A DNA stretch of 64,000 nt from Haberlea rhodopensis (GCA_907163345.1 CAJQUN010000433.1:186001-250000), one strand, 5' to 3'; shown: positions 44,404-57,835, counted from the stretch's first letter. Notes: generated by a model not told the origin, from the letters alone. Numbers and translations are program-made.

Positions 44404-45232
44404 TAGCAACACATCAAGGCTACCCAAATTACAAGAATGTCATTGACTCCACATAACCTAAGAACTTGTGATAATATTAACTATGTAACTTAATCCCTTT
44501 GTCCAATGTGTTTAGATTGAACACGAGTCATGGAATAGTCATACTCGTATATTCAATCTTTATTTCTTGATCCCCAAGTAGAACTAGAATAAACGAATAA
44601 GCTCGATATCACATATCGACTCATTCGATCATGGCCATGCATTTTAGTCTTACTTGATCAAGGGCCCAAACACTTCTCCTGTTATATGGGAGGGACAAAT
44701 CCTTTCTTAATCAATCAACATCCCTCTACATAATTCGTAGTGTACCCAATATTTGCCTTTATAGTTTACCCTGTTATAGGTAACGTTTGACAATATCAAG
44801 ATGCATAACTCCTTATGTTGGGATCTCTGATAATCTCAAGTAGTAAGGATTACATACATTATTATCACTATGAGAATTGCTTATGACACTCATATAACTA
44901 TCCATGTAGCATTCTCATGGTGGGTCTGTCCAGTACATCGTTCTCTAACATGTACTCATGTGTTGATTTGATATCTCATATCTATGAACAATTCATCAAT
45001 CAAAACATACTAGTCTCAATGCATTATCATTATCCTGATTCATGATAATACTTGACTAGGGACAATCTTTAAGAACAATACATTATTATTCTAAGGACAT
45101 TAACTTATATATCAATTCATATTGCACAGATATACGAATAAGATATAATAATGATTTGCCATTAATAAAATCATAATACATTGTATGTCATAAACAATCA
45201 TCTAATGACTTGTCTTAGGGCATATCCCAACA
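44404..45232 (-). repeat. CopA 5' LTR, segment right of GyB
   Basis: Resumes as TAGCAACACATC after the second GTATC (44399-44403) and ends CCCAACA. It is colinear with 16551-17379. Confidence 0.9.
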
Positions 45233-45237
45233 CATTC

Positions 45238-46747
45238 ATCATATCATATAGTCACATAAGAAATCATATAGTGACAATTAATTCATATAAATCAAGTAAT
45301 GACATAAAAGGTCATACGGTAGTATCATTGCACGCCTTTGCCACATACAACTCATTTCAACATACCTCGACCCAAGCTAATCTACCGAGACTTCTCGAGT
45401 CAACACTGGTATCTATTAGCCTGATCATGTAAATTCCAAAATGACACTAAGCGTTCAAATAGTGCATTGAATCAAACCTAACTTAAAAATATGACCCTTA
45501 TTGATTTTCCCATATTTTCAGCCTGACCGATTTTTGTAGAAAAATCGCTATAGTACGACGTCAAAACGACTCGTTTCAGTGCTCAAAGTTCAGAAACTCA
45601 AAATATTACATTTCATCAATTATGGTGTCAAGCTGGTTCGACCATCTAAGTGGGGTTTGAACACTAAAATCGTAACATTTAAAAATGTGTTTTTCTAGCT
45701 TGAGCAGTGTTAGTAAAAACGTTGTAACTCTTTCGTTTCAAATCCAAATTGAGTGATTCTAGTGGAAAACGACAGCCAACTAAAATTACTAAAATACTTA
45801 TTTCTGGACTTTTTTCGGAATTCCTAGCCAAAAATGCTCAGGAACTCAAAGAACACACTGCATGGCATTTTCGCCCACATGCAGGATATAGAGTGAGCAC
45901 TTAAACTATAAAATTCATAACTAATTCAAAATAAGTCCGAATTAAGTCCTAGTTTTTTTTTAAATTCAAGAGAATTCAAAGACCTACAATTTTAATTTGA
46001 AGACAAACATCAAATTCGAACATTAAATTTGTCAAAAGTTCGGAAATCTACACATGACACCAACAATTTCATGATTCTTCCTATATTTTCGACCGAAATT
46101 CCATAAAATCAAATTAAAATAAATAAGAACAAGTCATACCCTTGAAGACTCAAAATTTTTCCACCATGGCTCCTTCCTAGCTTGAACTCCTCCAAGCTTG
46201 CTTCAAAATTGAAAATTCTTGTACCAAACTAACACTCTTGCCTTGGGGTTTCTATATTACCAATTGCATGTAACATGCATTAGCAATTGCAAGGGAAATT
46301 TGTGTTAAAAGATGGCTGGAATTTTGAAGGTTTGATGGTGGAAAGAAGGAGGAGAGAAGGAGGAGAGTTTGATGGGTTGAAGAGAGAGAAATTGCTAGCT
46401 AAAATTAAAAACCAAAATCTGAAATTTGCATGCATATAGGCGTGAGCTTCTAGGCTTCATTGCATGATTTTAATTTATTTGATGTATTGTGGAATCCATT
46501 TGTCAATACATCACTAACTTGCAAGATTAATGGTCCAAAATCATGTATTTAACATGAGTTAAAATAATTAGTGGCATGTGTTCTCCAAGTGCCATGTGAC
46601 CATACACATGCTCATGCACTAAAACATGTTCCACTAGTTGGTTAACTCATCGTGGTCCGGAACAGCTTAATTCAAAGTCTATACTTTTAATTATCTGGGT
46701 TTGCTTAATCATCGTTAATACAAATTAATTAGCATCGGAGCCTTACA
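45238..46747 (-). repeat. GyA 3' LTR, inner segment
   Basis: Continues the LTR after CopA and ends GGAGCCTTACA at 46747. It matches 53941-55299 with two large gaps: about 240 bp present near 54660-54900 is missing here, and LTR sequence present on both sides of the CopA site is missing from the right copy. Confidence 0.8.
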
Positions 46748-46761
46748 CTTCTTCCCCTCTT
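46748..46761 (-). other. GyA polypurine tract
   Basis: Minus-strand AAGAGGGGAAGAAG immediately precedes the 3' LTR and follows a GAGGATGAAAT motif of the kind seen at the 3' end of many plant Gypsy elements. Confidence 0.75.
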
Positions 46762-48834
46762 AAAAAGATTTCATCCTCGAAATCGCAAACCCGAGTATAA
46801 CTCAATAAATTAAATCATGGGATGTCTCAATCTCATTCGTAGATACATAAGAATCCTCATGTATCAATGACAACTGCTGTGGTAGTGTCAACGATATACC
46901 ACTGAACCAAACTTTTCTGTGATACCACAAAGTTCAAATTATCGAGGCAACATCATACCTCACTTAACGAATCATATTGATCATCGCAAAGGTAATATCT
47001 TCATATTTACCTGATTCTCAACTCGAAGTCTAACAATATATTTCTCTTTGGCGTAGCAAATCTGCAGGACAGAAGTCGAAGATATCAAGTCAGAACGCTA
47101 TACGTCTATTCTCTTTAGAGAAATGACTGTCCGCTGCTAACCTTAAGCCAATTCAATCGTTTTCGTAGAAATTTTATCGTTCCTGTCATTTTCTCAACTC
47201 TCAAGTTATGCCAAAAATTCCTTATCAATTTTCTATCATCATATCAGCGATCGGTAATTCTGGCTCTAGAAAACCTGAACCGATGTCATCCCAAAAGTTA
47301 TTTGAAACTTAAATTATAGGAAAATTCTACTGGTGAATAGTGATTTTTGTCAATTCTCACTAAATTCATCACTATTAATCGAGGCATAACTTCCAAAGTC
47401 TGGATAATTCTCTCAGTTTATACATCAGTCTGGGTATGATAAGCAATACTTATTGCTAATTTAGTACAGATGACATTCTGAAAATAGTTTTAGAATTCAG
47501 ATAGTATCTTGGATCTCTATCAGATACATTTGTTACAGAAAACTCACTGTAACTAAACCACATTATGAGATCAGTATCTTGTATTGAATAGGCAATCAAC
47601 TCTGCTTCAACTTGTTTCACAATCTCTATTTGATCTAAAAATTTGAGTTATAAAACTCAAAGCTAGAAATTTCTCAAATTCATTGTGGTACTTACAAATT
47701 CTGTAGTATCCCATTAGTTCTTGTATTTTTTACTTTGACCTGCTGACATGCCAAACAATTTGCCACGAAATTTCCAAAATTTCTTTCTTCATACCATACA
47801 TCAGAAATAAGATCTCAAGAATGATACATCTCATCATTCCCAGAATAACACTATCATCTGTAGTGTGCTTTCTACATTAATACTTCTTTTGAATCGGTAG
47901 GATTCAATGCTATTTACTGATTATTCAATCACAATCCACCACTAAATGGCTTACTAAAATCTAGTTGGTTGATGAGACAAAATCAATTTCTTCAATCAAT
48001 ATCTGTATGGGTCTGTTTTTCGAGCCTTTCTGATCTTCAAAATCAGAGGTGACTCGGACTACAAAACATACATTGATGCTACCATTGCACCTTGCACCTT
48101 TCGGTTTAGTGCATCTTTCATTTTCCTTGATTAATATTGACCATTAAAATCAAATAATTTAATAAATATAGTCATCGCTTCTATCTTATGTGCAACTCTG
48201 ACTGAATAATAGATTTCTAAACGCGTAAAATCAAAGTATATCATAATTGTTCGCCATACAGATAACATTGCCACATATTCAAGGCAAAATAATGGCTACA
48301 AGCTCAAGTTCATGAACAAGATATCATGATTCTTTTAGCTTCAACTATCTCAAGCATATGCAATCATCTCCTCATGATGCATCAGAACGTATCCCATCTG
48401 TTTCATTTTTATAAAACATAATTTCACATTCATCTGACCAAACGAAACTTAAAATTTCTTCTTGGTCAACTGGTTCATAGAGCAGGCTATACTAAATATA
48501 CTTCCATAAAAGCCTGTAATATCTGGCCAAACTCGTAAAACTTCGTATCTCGAGTACACTGATCGGTCTTGACCAAATTATTACTACCTCTACTTTACTA
48601 GGATCAACAGGTATCCGGTGAGCTAGTATCACCTATACCAAAACAACACTCGATTCAACCAAGCTTTACAATTCGATAACTTGGAATAAAATTTGAGCTT
48701 CTTGATGCGTCTGAAGAACCAATCGTAGATGTTCTGTGTGGTTCCTTCTGGATCTCGAATACACTAGTATACCACTGATGAATTTTATTACACTTCCGCA
48801 TAAACAGTTACGGAATACTCTATTTGTGATATCC
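46762..48834 (-). pseudogene. GyA interior, degraded integrase end of pol
   Basis: No frame is open for long. On the minus strand near 47455-47396 the translation AYHTQTDV, stop, TERIIQTL is recognisable as a decayed integrase motif (usually AYHPQTDGQSERTIQTL). The segment is otherwise too mutated to read. Confidence 0.55.
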
Positions 48835-49552
48835 CGAAATAATTATGTGCATTTGGGCATTAATTATGTTTATGTGATAATTATGGTGTTAATTAATTTA
48901 GTGTTGAATTAATTATTATGGTGAATGCTTAGTCATGCGGTGGGCGTGACCTGATAATACATTTCAGGGTGCATGTGATGCATGTTGGTAAATTGGGTGT
49001 TGGCATGGTTTATTTGGGGTGGGTGTTAATTATTTGGTAAAGCATGTGTAATTGAGGTTAGGTGCATTTTTGGTAAATACTTTTAAAATAGCACGATGGG
49101 GTATTGTACACATCATGCTAAATACATGGGCTTGATTTTAATTAAACCCTTTACCCATTTACCCCATTACCCCCACTCTTTACCCACAATCACCCAAACC
49201 CTTCCCCAAACCCAAAACCATCGATCAAAAGAGGAGGAGCTTGGTTGCTAGATTCTTGCTAATTTTTGAAGCTTCAAGTGTTATGGATCCCTCCTAGTAT
49301 GGTTTTATTAAGATGTGTTTTGCAATGGGTTGTGTTTTGGAGAGAAAATGGGTTTGATTTTTGTAATGTGTTGGCTTGTGGTTGTTATGTTGTGTTATGA
49401 GGTATATGTTATGGTTGTGTTGAATATTTGAGTTGGGATGGGGTGTATTGGTGTATGGTATAGTTTTACGCTCAAAAATGGAGTTTTTCCGAAAATATCG
49501 CAGCGACCGATAAAACGCTCAAAAATGGAGTTTTTCCGAAAATATCGCAGCG

Positions 49553-49772
49553 ACCGATCGATCGGTAGCATCGTAGCGATCGATCGATGCAAGTGCGTAG
49601 CGTTGTGTAAATATTTCTATATTTACCGATCGATCGGTATGAGCGACCGATCGATCGATGGGTGGCTAGTGATCGATCGGTAGCTTGGACCAATCGATCG
49701 GCGAAAAGCCGTAGATAAATTCAAAAATTCGGATGTTTACCGATCGATCGGTAGCTTGGACCGATCGATCGG
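49553..49772. repeat. CGATCGATCG palindrome array, solo LTR
   Basis: Eight palindrome-like copies, mostly CCGATCGATCGG; two reach a 16-bp palindrome TACCGATCGATCGGTA. It is preceded by a 43-bp tandem duplication (49470-49555) with single CGACCGAT sites. Confidence 0.9.
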
Positions 49773-49934
49773 TAAAGCGATGTTGCTGAAAATTATATTC
49801 TTGGTTTAATTGATGAGATTTTTGGTATTGGACTATTATTTGGCTTCTAATATTGAATTGTGTGGTTGTGTAGAGCATTCCCAGGTGGCACCACAACAAA
49901 GAAAATAAAGTCCTACCGAATTCTAAATTTTGGA

Positions 49935-49959
49935 AAGGTACGTAGAAGACGTACGGGCA
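49935..49959 (+). promoter_or_regulatory. Conserved GGTACGT...ACGTACG motif, solo LTR
   Basis: AAGGTACGTAGAAGACGTACG, ~160 bp after the palindrome array, as in GyB and GyE. Confidence 0.45.
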
Positions 49960-50129
49960 CACCAACGGTAACATGTATTTTATATACTTATTGGAATGTG
50001 CATTGTGGATGCAAGTTTATATTGGATTGTGCATTGTGAATGCAAATACATGTTGAATTATGCATTGTGATTGCATATATGTATGTTGGATGCTTGGTGC
50101 ATATCCCATGAGTCATGGTTATATTCGAG

Positions 50130-50335
50130 TGATGATTTTAAATGTTTTACCTCTATCATTTGAAGCGATGATAGAATACTTGCCGCTGTCATATCGTAAC
50201 AAGGAAAGAATATTTGCCGCTAAAATGTTGAAGCGAGGGTGAATGCCGCATGTCACATTTAAAGCGAGGTTATTCGATGCCGCTGATATATCGAAGCGAG
50301 GGGTATTAGTGCCGCGGTCATGACAAGCGAGGTGC
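50130..50335 (+). repeat. GCCGCTGTCAT / AAGCGAGG minisatellite, solo LTR
   Basis: Degenerate units with the same words as the GyB interior minisatellite at 26430-27520, here inside an LTR. Confidence 0.75.
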
Positions 50336-50890
50336 ATTAAAATACACTATTATAACAGACTAGGTATTGGTTATTGGTGTTAATGAAATGATTATATGTC
50401 ATGACATTTGTAGAACCATAATATAATCCTTTGATTATGATTATGAGATATGATACAGGGACAACCAAAAGGAAGCGTTTTAAATGCAATGGAATACATG
50501 AAGTGCTTTGTATTTACGGTTTATGCATTTATGCCTTATAATCATATTCTGTTGAATATAGATTATTATATGCTCATGAATTGGGGGTTGTCCTTGTAGG
50601 TGCATTTTGACGTGGAGGGCTAAGGACCGGGTTGATGCTATGAGCTTCGTGAGGAGTGCCTTTGGTATAGGATGGCGGGATTCTTTTGTATAGTCTCTAC
50701 TCTAGGAGTAGTGTAAAACTATAGGGTTAACATTCATTTAGCTGGGAATGTAATTAATCCATTTGGAAATTTTATTTTTGCACTGTAATCCTAATAGCTC
50801 AAGGCATCAACACGAACTTTATACTCTGATTCATGCATACTTAGCTCTTATTCCACTTAAATCCACACTTAAGGTATCAGGGTCCTTACA

Positions 50891-51311
50891 CTATTCATCA
50901 AATTCGCAACTCTATTGGTATAAGTTGTCAGACCACACGGCATTACCAAAAATTCAAAATGCCTTATCTGGTTTGACCAATTGCCTAGAGAATATTTCCC
51001 TTCTGACTCAAACTGATGACAAACAGATTTAAAATCATTCTTCTTATACATCGAAATTCCTTACATTCTTGATCTTAGGCAGTGGGCATTTATTCTTTAC
51101 AATAGCCCGATTCAACTACCTTTAGTCGATACACATCTTTCATAATATCATCTTTCTTCTTCACGAACAATACCGATGTTTCCTCAAGTGATATACTCAG
51201 ACATTTATATTCATATCGAGGATATTCTTTAACTATGTTTTTAAGTATGTCAACTCTGCTGATACCATTCCTTACAGTGCGTTCGATATCGAATCTATTC
51301 CTTGGCATCAA
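50891..51311 (-). pseudogene. GyA reverse-transcriptase remnant interrupted by the solo LTR
   Basis: The minus strand shows VLFVKKKDDIM (about 51210-51170) and HFEFLVMPCGLTTYTNRVANL (about 50965-50900), decayed forms of the Gypsy RT motifs VLFVKKKDGSM and [20 protein letters not shown]. The solo LTR at 48835-50890 sits just after the second motif. Several stops and frameshifts make it non-functional. Confidence 0.7.
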
Positions 51312-53288
51312 CGAATAGTTAAAATCGATTTCCTTCTCTAGTGAAAATTCTTTTATTTCTTCAAGAAAATCTTGATAAGTTTTCTTACCATTAAGATATC
51401 AGTCAACCTCGACTCTTCCTGATCAGAATTACTGCTTATTATCAAACATCCCTCATGTTCCAAGTATCGCAACCGTAATATTTTCATAGGTGATACCATC
51501 AGTATCTTAGCTTGCTATACGTGGCGATAAACATTACATTTCCTTTGGAGCCACAAACAGTCGAGAATTTATTATACTCTGAAATCAACTTACAATATCT
51601 CGGCAACACCATTTAATTTAAATCCACAACACTATCATCAAACTGTAAGCTACAGTTCACTATTACAGTGTGGATAGTATAATTATAACTGCTGGTGTCT
51701 TTTCCAAATCATCATTATCAATGTACATTTGATGCAATGTATGAACATAATGCTTTTGTCTCAAATCAAACTCGTGCAGTGTGATCAAATACACAACATG
51801 TATCTGCGATCACTACTCCTATAGCATCTCTAACCTTATCCTCTGTCAAGGTATACTTTCTAGTCTGTTAGGAAAACCAAAAATAACTATCAGGTATAAC
51901 CTCTGGGCTACAGATAACTAACTACTGCTGGAGCTGAGTGGTCGAAAAGAATAACCACTAAGATATCTACCTCTAGCTCGGAGTATTTGTTGTTACGACT
52001 GCATCTGTTCCTGAGCACATAACGACATCCTTTGACTGGCCACAATTGATATCAGTTTCTCTTATTCTTTCACATGGATCAATAGATATTTACATCCACA
52101 GTGACCTCGAAAAGATCTGGTATCCTTCAATCTTTTAGCACATCTAGAATTTCTAGAGCTGGATACACTAAAATGATACTTCTGAAACTGTTCTAGGACT
52201 ACTTGGATTAATTCCAAATGATATTCACTTCATTAACATTCAATCCAGTCTTAGCTACTTTGTACCACATCGTTGTCTTATCCTTCAGTCGAAACACTTC
52301 TAATTCTCATCTCTTCGCTAGTGAATAGCTATCGAGATTAAGCACATACTCCCATTTCTCAAGTCCACGATAATCAATTATCATTTTCCATGTAAATCAA
52401 TATGGATTCTCGTAAACATCCTTTCCCGTAACAAAAAGAGGGATAACTCGTCTTCCATCACTACTATTACTCTAGATACTATCATTTAGAAGAGTTCATA
52501 TTGTAGTATTTATTCATAGTTCGGACACATAGACTGGAACTAATACGACAGTCCCCAAATCCAAGTCCTCAATCAAACCAATTCTCGTTGTTTCTCACAA
52601 AAAAACGACACTCTATTATTCAATTGAAATATTGATAGTTTCAATATTCTCAAGTTCTAAATTATCATCTTGTCGTACACAGGTTTTGACGTAAACTCAT
52701 ACATATAACCTTGGTCTTTCAGATTTAAACTCCCATTGTCAATCGACAAAATGCGTTTTAAAAAATAGTTCTAGTGTCATCCCACTATGCACAAGGATAA
52801 GTCCCAAAGTGATAAATAAAAGTCTCAATAATTATCACTATGTTATAATTCAATTAACAGTTTACAGTGCATACAGGTTCGCGAAATAGCTATTACAGTT
52901 CATATCACTGCTACCTGTCCAAACACTAACTGTCCATCATAAAATCAACACATCATATATAAATCTCAAGTCAGAGATGTTCTTATCACTTATTCTACAT
53001 CATCATCCGATAAGTAACAATAAGTGCTAACAGATAAAATTCTCTAGAATATATGCAACTCAGCATTCAAATTCTCTACATTATATGCAAATCAGCATAT
53101 TAAAATATTCAGAGATATGACCTCTAATTATCCCTGCTTAATAATCCATTACATGTGTAACATCTCATTATCTAACATGTAAACATAGCAGACAAGAGCA
53201 TATAAAATCACATTGTCAGACACATGCACAAACAATTCGATTGTGTCTATTCTCAGTGTCTTAACTCTAGTTCGAGCATATCCCAGAT
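51312..53288 (-). pseudogene. GyA interior, unreadable gag/protease side
   Basis: This is the interior between the RT remnant and the primer site. I found no frame or motif I can support in it. By position it should be the decayed gag and protease. Confidence 0.45.
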
Positions 53289-53304
53289 ATATGCTCTGAT
53301 ACCA
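53289..53304 (-). other. GyA primer-binding site (initiator tRNA-Met)
   Basis: Minus-strand TGGTATCAGAGCATAT, three bases from the 5' LTR end, complements the first 13 bases of the 3' end of initiator tRNA-Met. Confidence 0.8.
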
Positions 53305-53307
53305 TAA

Positions 53308-55299
53308 TGTGAGGGCCCGATCCTAATGTGGTGTTTAACACATAATGATTAATTTACGTAAACAACGGAAGATTTATTTCAAAGGTCTTATCAAACGGCC
53401 CTAAAAAATTTTCGCTTTTAGGTGATACATATATACTATTACTTAAAATATGTAATTACGGTTTCCAATTCAACATGTTGATCATAACATAATTACCAAG
53501 TATAACATCAATCGATAGTAGAATAATTAAAATACAGATACTCGGGGCATACCCCGGTAAATTTAAAACATAAGTCAAAATACTCTAACAACTACTGAGA
53601 TTCAAAACATAAAACATAAACCTGAGCTCGCTCTCAAGGAGCTCCGGTATTCATCGATGCTTCACCTCGAGCATCCACAGTACGTCTACCTGTACCACCT
53701 GTCATGCCCATATAAAAATACAGCCCCCACTACGGGGGTCAGAACCCAGTACGAGAAACAAATAGATCATGTCAAGTATGACCAAGTATTATGCATTGCA
53801 TGCCATGTATGAATGGGTATAAAGAATCGAATCTCAAAATACCAAAATATCGGAGTCCAAAGGAAGGTATCATCAAATAATGTCAGCTCAAGCAGAGGGT
53901 GACAACACACGCACATTGCGCTAGGAGACTCATCCTATGTGCTTTGCCACATACAACTCATTTCAACGTACCTCGACCCAAGCTAATCTACCGAGACTTC
54001 TCGAGTCAACACCTGAATCTATTAACCTGGTCATGTAAATTCCAAAATGACATTAAATGTTCAAATAGTTGATTGAAGCAAACCTAACTTAAAAATATGA
54101 CCCTTATCGATTTTTCTATATTTTCAGCCTGACCCATTTTCATAGAAAAATGGCTATAATTCCATACGACCTCAAAATGACTCGATTCCAGTGCTCAAAG
54201 TTCAGAAACTCAAAATAGTACATTTCATCAATTATGGTGTCAAGCTGGTTCGACCATCTAAGTGGGGGTTTGAACACTAAAACCGTATCATTTAAAAATG
54301 TGTTTTCCAGCTTGAACATTAGTAAAAACGCTGTAACTCTTTCGTTTCAAATCCAAATTGAGTGATTCTAGTGAAAACGACAGCCAACTTAAATTACTAA
54401 AATATTTATTTCTGGACCTTTTCCGGAACTCCTAGCCAAAAATGCTCAAGAACTCGAAGAACACACTGCATGCCATTTTCGCCCACATGTAGGATATAGA
54501 ATGAGCACTTAAACTATAAAATTCATAACTAATTCAAAATAAGTCCAAATTAAGTCCTATGTTTTTTTAAATTCAAGAGAATTCAAAAACTACAATTTTA
54601 ATTTGAAGTCCGACATCAAATTCGAACATTAAATTTGTCAAAAGTTCGGAAATCTACATTGCATGTGCATTTACAGTACATGTAGAGTCGAATCTGGCAC
54701 TACTTAGTAAAATGAGCATTTATCACTCATTTCAAATCCAAATGATCTCAAATTTTAACCATAGGACGACAACTCATAAATCTACAACTTTAGTTTGGGG
54801 CTCAAAGTCAGATTCAGACGTTAAAAAAATCGAAATTCTTTACAGAACAATCTACTGCATGTGACAATAGTTTCTGCAGATTCTGTTTTAACAAAATGAC
54901 ACCCACAATTTCGTGATTCTTCCTATATTTAGACCCAAATCCATAAAATCAAACTAAAATAAATAAGAACAAGTTCATACCCTTGAAGACCCAAAAGTTT
55001 TCCACCATGGCTCCTTTCTAGCTTGAACTCCTCCAAGCTTGCTTCAAAATTGAAAATTCTTGTACCAAACTAACATTCTTGCCTTGGAGTTTCTAAATTA
55101 CCAATTGCATGTAACATGCATTAGCAATTGCAAGAGAAATTTGTGTTAAAAGATGGCTGGAATTTCGAAGGTTTGAAGGTGGAAAGAAGGAAAAGAGAAG
55201 GAGGAGAGTTTGATGGGTTGAAGAGAGAGAAATTGCTAGCTAAAATTAAGAACCAAAATCTGAAATTTGCATGCATATAGGCATGAGCTTCTAGGATTC
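53308..55299 (-). repeat. GyA 5' LTR, segment up to the GyD insertion
   Basis: Begins TGTGAGGGCCCGATCC. It is colinear with the left LTR but lacks several hundred bases around 53940 and has ~240 extra bases at about 54660-54900. It ends where TGTGATGTCCTGG of GyD begins. Confidence 0.8.
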
Positions 55300-56296
55300 T
55301 GTGATGTCCTGGAATTAATGATTTTAATCCCGGTGTGGTAATGACCCTCAATGGATTTTAATTGTTCAATTGTGGAATTAATTACGGTGTTGGGACACCC
55401 GAGGATGTTAAATCGGGTATTTGGGACCGTTGGATCCAAAGGTTGAGATTATATTCTCATCGTGATGAAAAACCTTGGAATTGGGTTTTTGGTGGTATCA
55501 GGGGTCCAGGGTACTTTGTATTATGGCTGGTATTGGAAATTGAGATTGGAGAGATAATTATTGAAAACATATGATTTTTAATGAGTCATGATATATTTGT
55601 GGAGGAATTGGTATTTTGGAGCTTTGGTGCTATATATACCAAATGGACTCGTTGTTCCGTCATTGCACGGAATCTCCTCTCTCCTTTCTCCCTCACCACA
55701 CCCAAAACCCCATTTCCCTCCCCCTTTTCTTCCATTGGAGAAAATGGCTGGAAGCTTGGCTCAGGAGCCGAATCTCTCGAAGAAAAGTTGGTAATTTTCT
55801 TCCCCTCGTCTTTACTTTCGTTTTGAATATGGTATTGTAGAGTTTGGTTGAGTTTTGGGTTGGTTATGGAAATTGGGGGTTTTGGTTAAAAATCCAAAGT
55901 TATGTTTTTGGTGTTCTTATTGGTTTTAAATGGAGTATTGGAGGTGTTGAAGGTGTAAGGGGTGTTGGTTTTGAGTTTAGGTGTGAAAAACACCATTAAA
56001 GCTCGAATTTTTCAGAAACCCGCAGGTCGCGATCGATCGCGGCTTGGCGCCGATCGATTGTGACATTGTACTGATTTTGGGGAGATGATGAGCAATGGCG
56101 ACGATCAATCACTAAGAAGGGGCGATCGATCGCGGGGGACTAGGCGATCGATCGCGAGATTTGGCGATCGATCGCGCCGTACATTATTTCAGGCAGTAGA
56201 CTTGCGCGACAAATCACGCCTGAAAGGCGATCGATCGCGGCCCTATTTCTTGTTTTTTTAGAATTTTTGGAAATGTCGGGATTTTGGAATCGAGGT
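55300..56296 (+). mobile_element. GyD: Gypsy LTR fragment inserted in the GyA right LTR
   Basis: Begins TGTGATGTCCTGGAATTAATG exactly where the GyA LTR breaks off. It contains a TATATATACC stretch, C-rich leader-like sequence and a palindrome array. GyE interrupts it at 56297. The rest would lie beyond 64000. The short frames around 55581-55840 lie in the C-rich stretch and are not supported as genes. Confidence 0.7.
56029..56240. repeat. CGATCGATCG palindrome array, GyD LTR
   Basis: Five good copies, all of the GCGATCGATCGC type, plus mutated ones (CCGATCGATTG, ACGATCAATC). Confidence 0.9.
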
Positions 56297-57032
56297 TGTG
56301 ACGCCCCGAAATGATTAATTGCAATTAAGGCATTAATTATGTTTATATGATTAATTATGTGGAGAATTGATTTACGTGTTGAAATTAATTATCATGATGA
56401 AATGCTTAGTCACATGATAGGCATGACCCGGGGGTTACGTTTCAAGGTGCATGTTATGCATGATAGGAAATGGGGTTAACATGATTTAATTGTGTTAATT
56501 GTTAATTATGAGGGAAGTATGAATTTAATGAAGTTGGTTGCATTTTTGTAAAATGCTTTTAAAATACCATGTTGGGGTATTTCATACATCATGTTAATTT
56601 TGGGTACAATTTAATTAACCCTTTCCCCCACTTTACCCAACTCACTTTACCCTTTTCACTCTTAAATCCCCAATTACTCTCAAACCCTACCCCTTTACCA
56701 CATTTTCGAAATCCTTCAAAGGAGGAAGGAGGAAACTCCACAAAACTTGTGTTTGTGTGATCTTTGTTAAGATTTGGAGTCTTCAAGAGGTATGGAACCC
56801 TTCCTTAAGTTTTTATGAAGTTTGGATTTGAAATGGGTTGATTTTGAAGTGATTTAAGTGAGTTTGGTTGGGTATATGTTGTATGTTGTTGGGGTATGAT
56901 TTTTGAGGTGTTTTATGTGGGTTTTAGTGTGTTATGATGATGTTAATGTTGTAGAAAAGTTTGGATTTAAAGGGGTTGAAGTGGAGCTTGAAAAATGCTC
57001 AAAAATGGCGAATTTTCGATGTACAGAGATCG

Positions 57033-57241
57033 GCGATCGATCGCCCGTTTTTGGCGATCGATCGCGAGCCAACAGTAGGCTCCAGAGCCATTTGGCGATC
57101 GATCGCCACTTTTGGGCGATCGATCGGCGAGGTTGGCGATCGATCGCGCCAAAAGTGGCAATCGATCGCCGAAGGCACAAAAAGTCAGCAACGGGCAGTG
57201 CGATCTCGCGATCGATCGGGGCATCTCAGCGATCGATCGCG
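57033..57241. repeat. CGATCGATCG palindrome array, GyE 5' LTR
   Basis: Eight copies, mostly GCGATCGATCGC (several GGCGATCGATCGCC). One is GCAATCGATCGCC where the 3' LTR has the unmutated form. Short frames here translate to DRS/IDR strings and are not genes. Confidence 0.9.
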
Positions 57242-57398
57242 AGTCACACAATTTTGTGTTTTGTTATTTTTTTTGTGGGATTTTTGGATATTGGACTATA
57301 TTTAGCTTCTAATATCGATTTGTATGGTTATGTAGAACCATCCCAGGTACCCACAACTTCAAGGAGATAAAGTTCTACAACTTCTCCATTTTGGAATT

Positions 57399-57423
57399 AA
57401 GGTACGTAAGAAGCGTACGGGCA
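57399..57423 (+). promoter_or_regulatory. Conserved GGTACGT motif, GyE 5' LTR
   Basis: AAGGTACGTAAGAAGCGTACG, ~160 bp after the palindrome array; identical in the 3' LTR at 63455-63479. Confidence 0.45.
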
Positions 57424-57473
57424 TCGGACGGTAATACCCTCCTAACTATGACTATGTATTGACTGCATAAATA

Positions 57474-57835
57474 TATGATGATGATGCTTACGATGATGAT
57501 TAAGATGACGATGTTTATGATGACGATGCTTACGATGATGTTTATGATGATGATGTTTACGATGATGTTTATGATGATGATGTTTACGATGATGTTTATG
57601 ATAATGATGCTTACGATGATGTTTATGATGATGATGCTTACGATGATGATTATGATGACGATGTTTATGATCATGATGCTTACGATGATGTTTATGATGA
57701 TGATGTTTACGATGATGTTTATGATAATGATGTTTACGATGATGTTTATGATGATGATGCTTACGATGATGATTATGATAAGTAAGTTTATGATGATGAT
57801 GTTTACGATGATGATTGCGATAAGTAAGTTTATAA
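57474..57835. repeat. GATGATG / TTACGATG triplet-based minisatellite, GyE 5' LTR
   Basis: Triplet-periodic units such as TATGATGATGATGTTTACGATGATGTT. All six frames stay open for over 120 codons, giving MMMMLTMM-like translations, which is a composition effect. The 3' LTR copy is at 63532-63893. Confidence 0.9.

Larger units (their letters stand above)
15905..45232 (-). mobile_element. CopA: Ty1/copia retrotransposon, minus strand, with GyB nested in its 5' LTR
   Basis: The LTRs begin TGTAAGGAATCC and end CCCAACA. CATTC is duplicated at 15900-15904 and 45233-45237. The left (3') LTR is 15905-17379 (1475 bp). The right (5') LTR is 23126-23799 plus 44404-45232. The polypurine tract, pol, gag remnant, long leader and tRNA-Met primer site are in the expected order on the minus strand. 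The polyprotein reads well except for a frameshift near 19455, a break between 20875 and 20789 and a frameshift in gag. These make it defective. Confidence 0.9.
48835..50890 (+). mobile_element. Gypsy solo LTR (2056 bp) inside GyA
   Basis: It starts TGTGATATCCCG and ends GGTCCTTACA, with CTATT duplicated at 48830-48834 and 50891-50895. There is no internal region, so it is a solo LTR formed by LTR-LTR recombination. The layout parallels GyE's LTR: a CTTTTAAAATA...GGGGTATT block, a C-rich stretch, a CGATCGATCG array, a GGTACGT motif, GCCGCTGTCAT repeats, a CTGGTCTCTACTCTAG-like block, then CCTTACA. It is a sister family of GyE and GyB. Confidence 0.85.
14970..55299 (-). mobile_element. GyA: Ty3/Gypsy retrotransposon, minus strand, containing several nested elements
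   Basis: The left (3') LTR is 14970-15904 plus 45238-46747, split by CopA. The right (5') LTR starts at 53308 and is split by GyD at 55300. Both begin TGTGARGGCCCGATCCTAATG and the left ends CCTTACA. A purine tract (46748-46761 on the minus strand) abuts the 3' LTR. A primer site for tRNA-Met abuts the 5' LTR. The interior is a heavily degraded pol, including reverse-transcriptase and integrase remnants. The remainder of the right LTR lies outside the window. Confidence 0.8.

Noticed and set aside
55581..55840. Three overlapping 68-81 codon plus-strand frames
   Set aside because: They are in the C-rich leader-like part of the GyD LTR, in all three phases, with no known domain.
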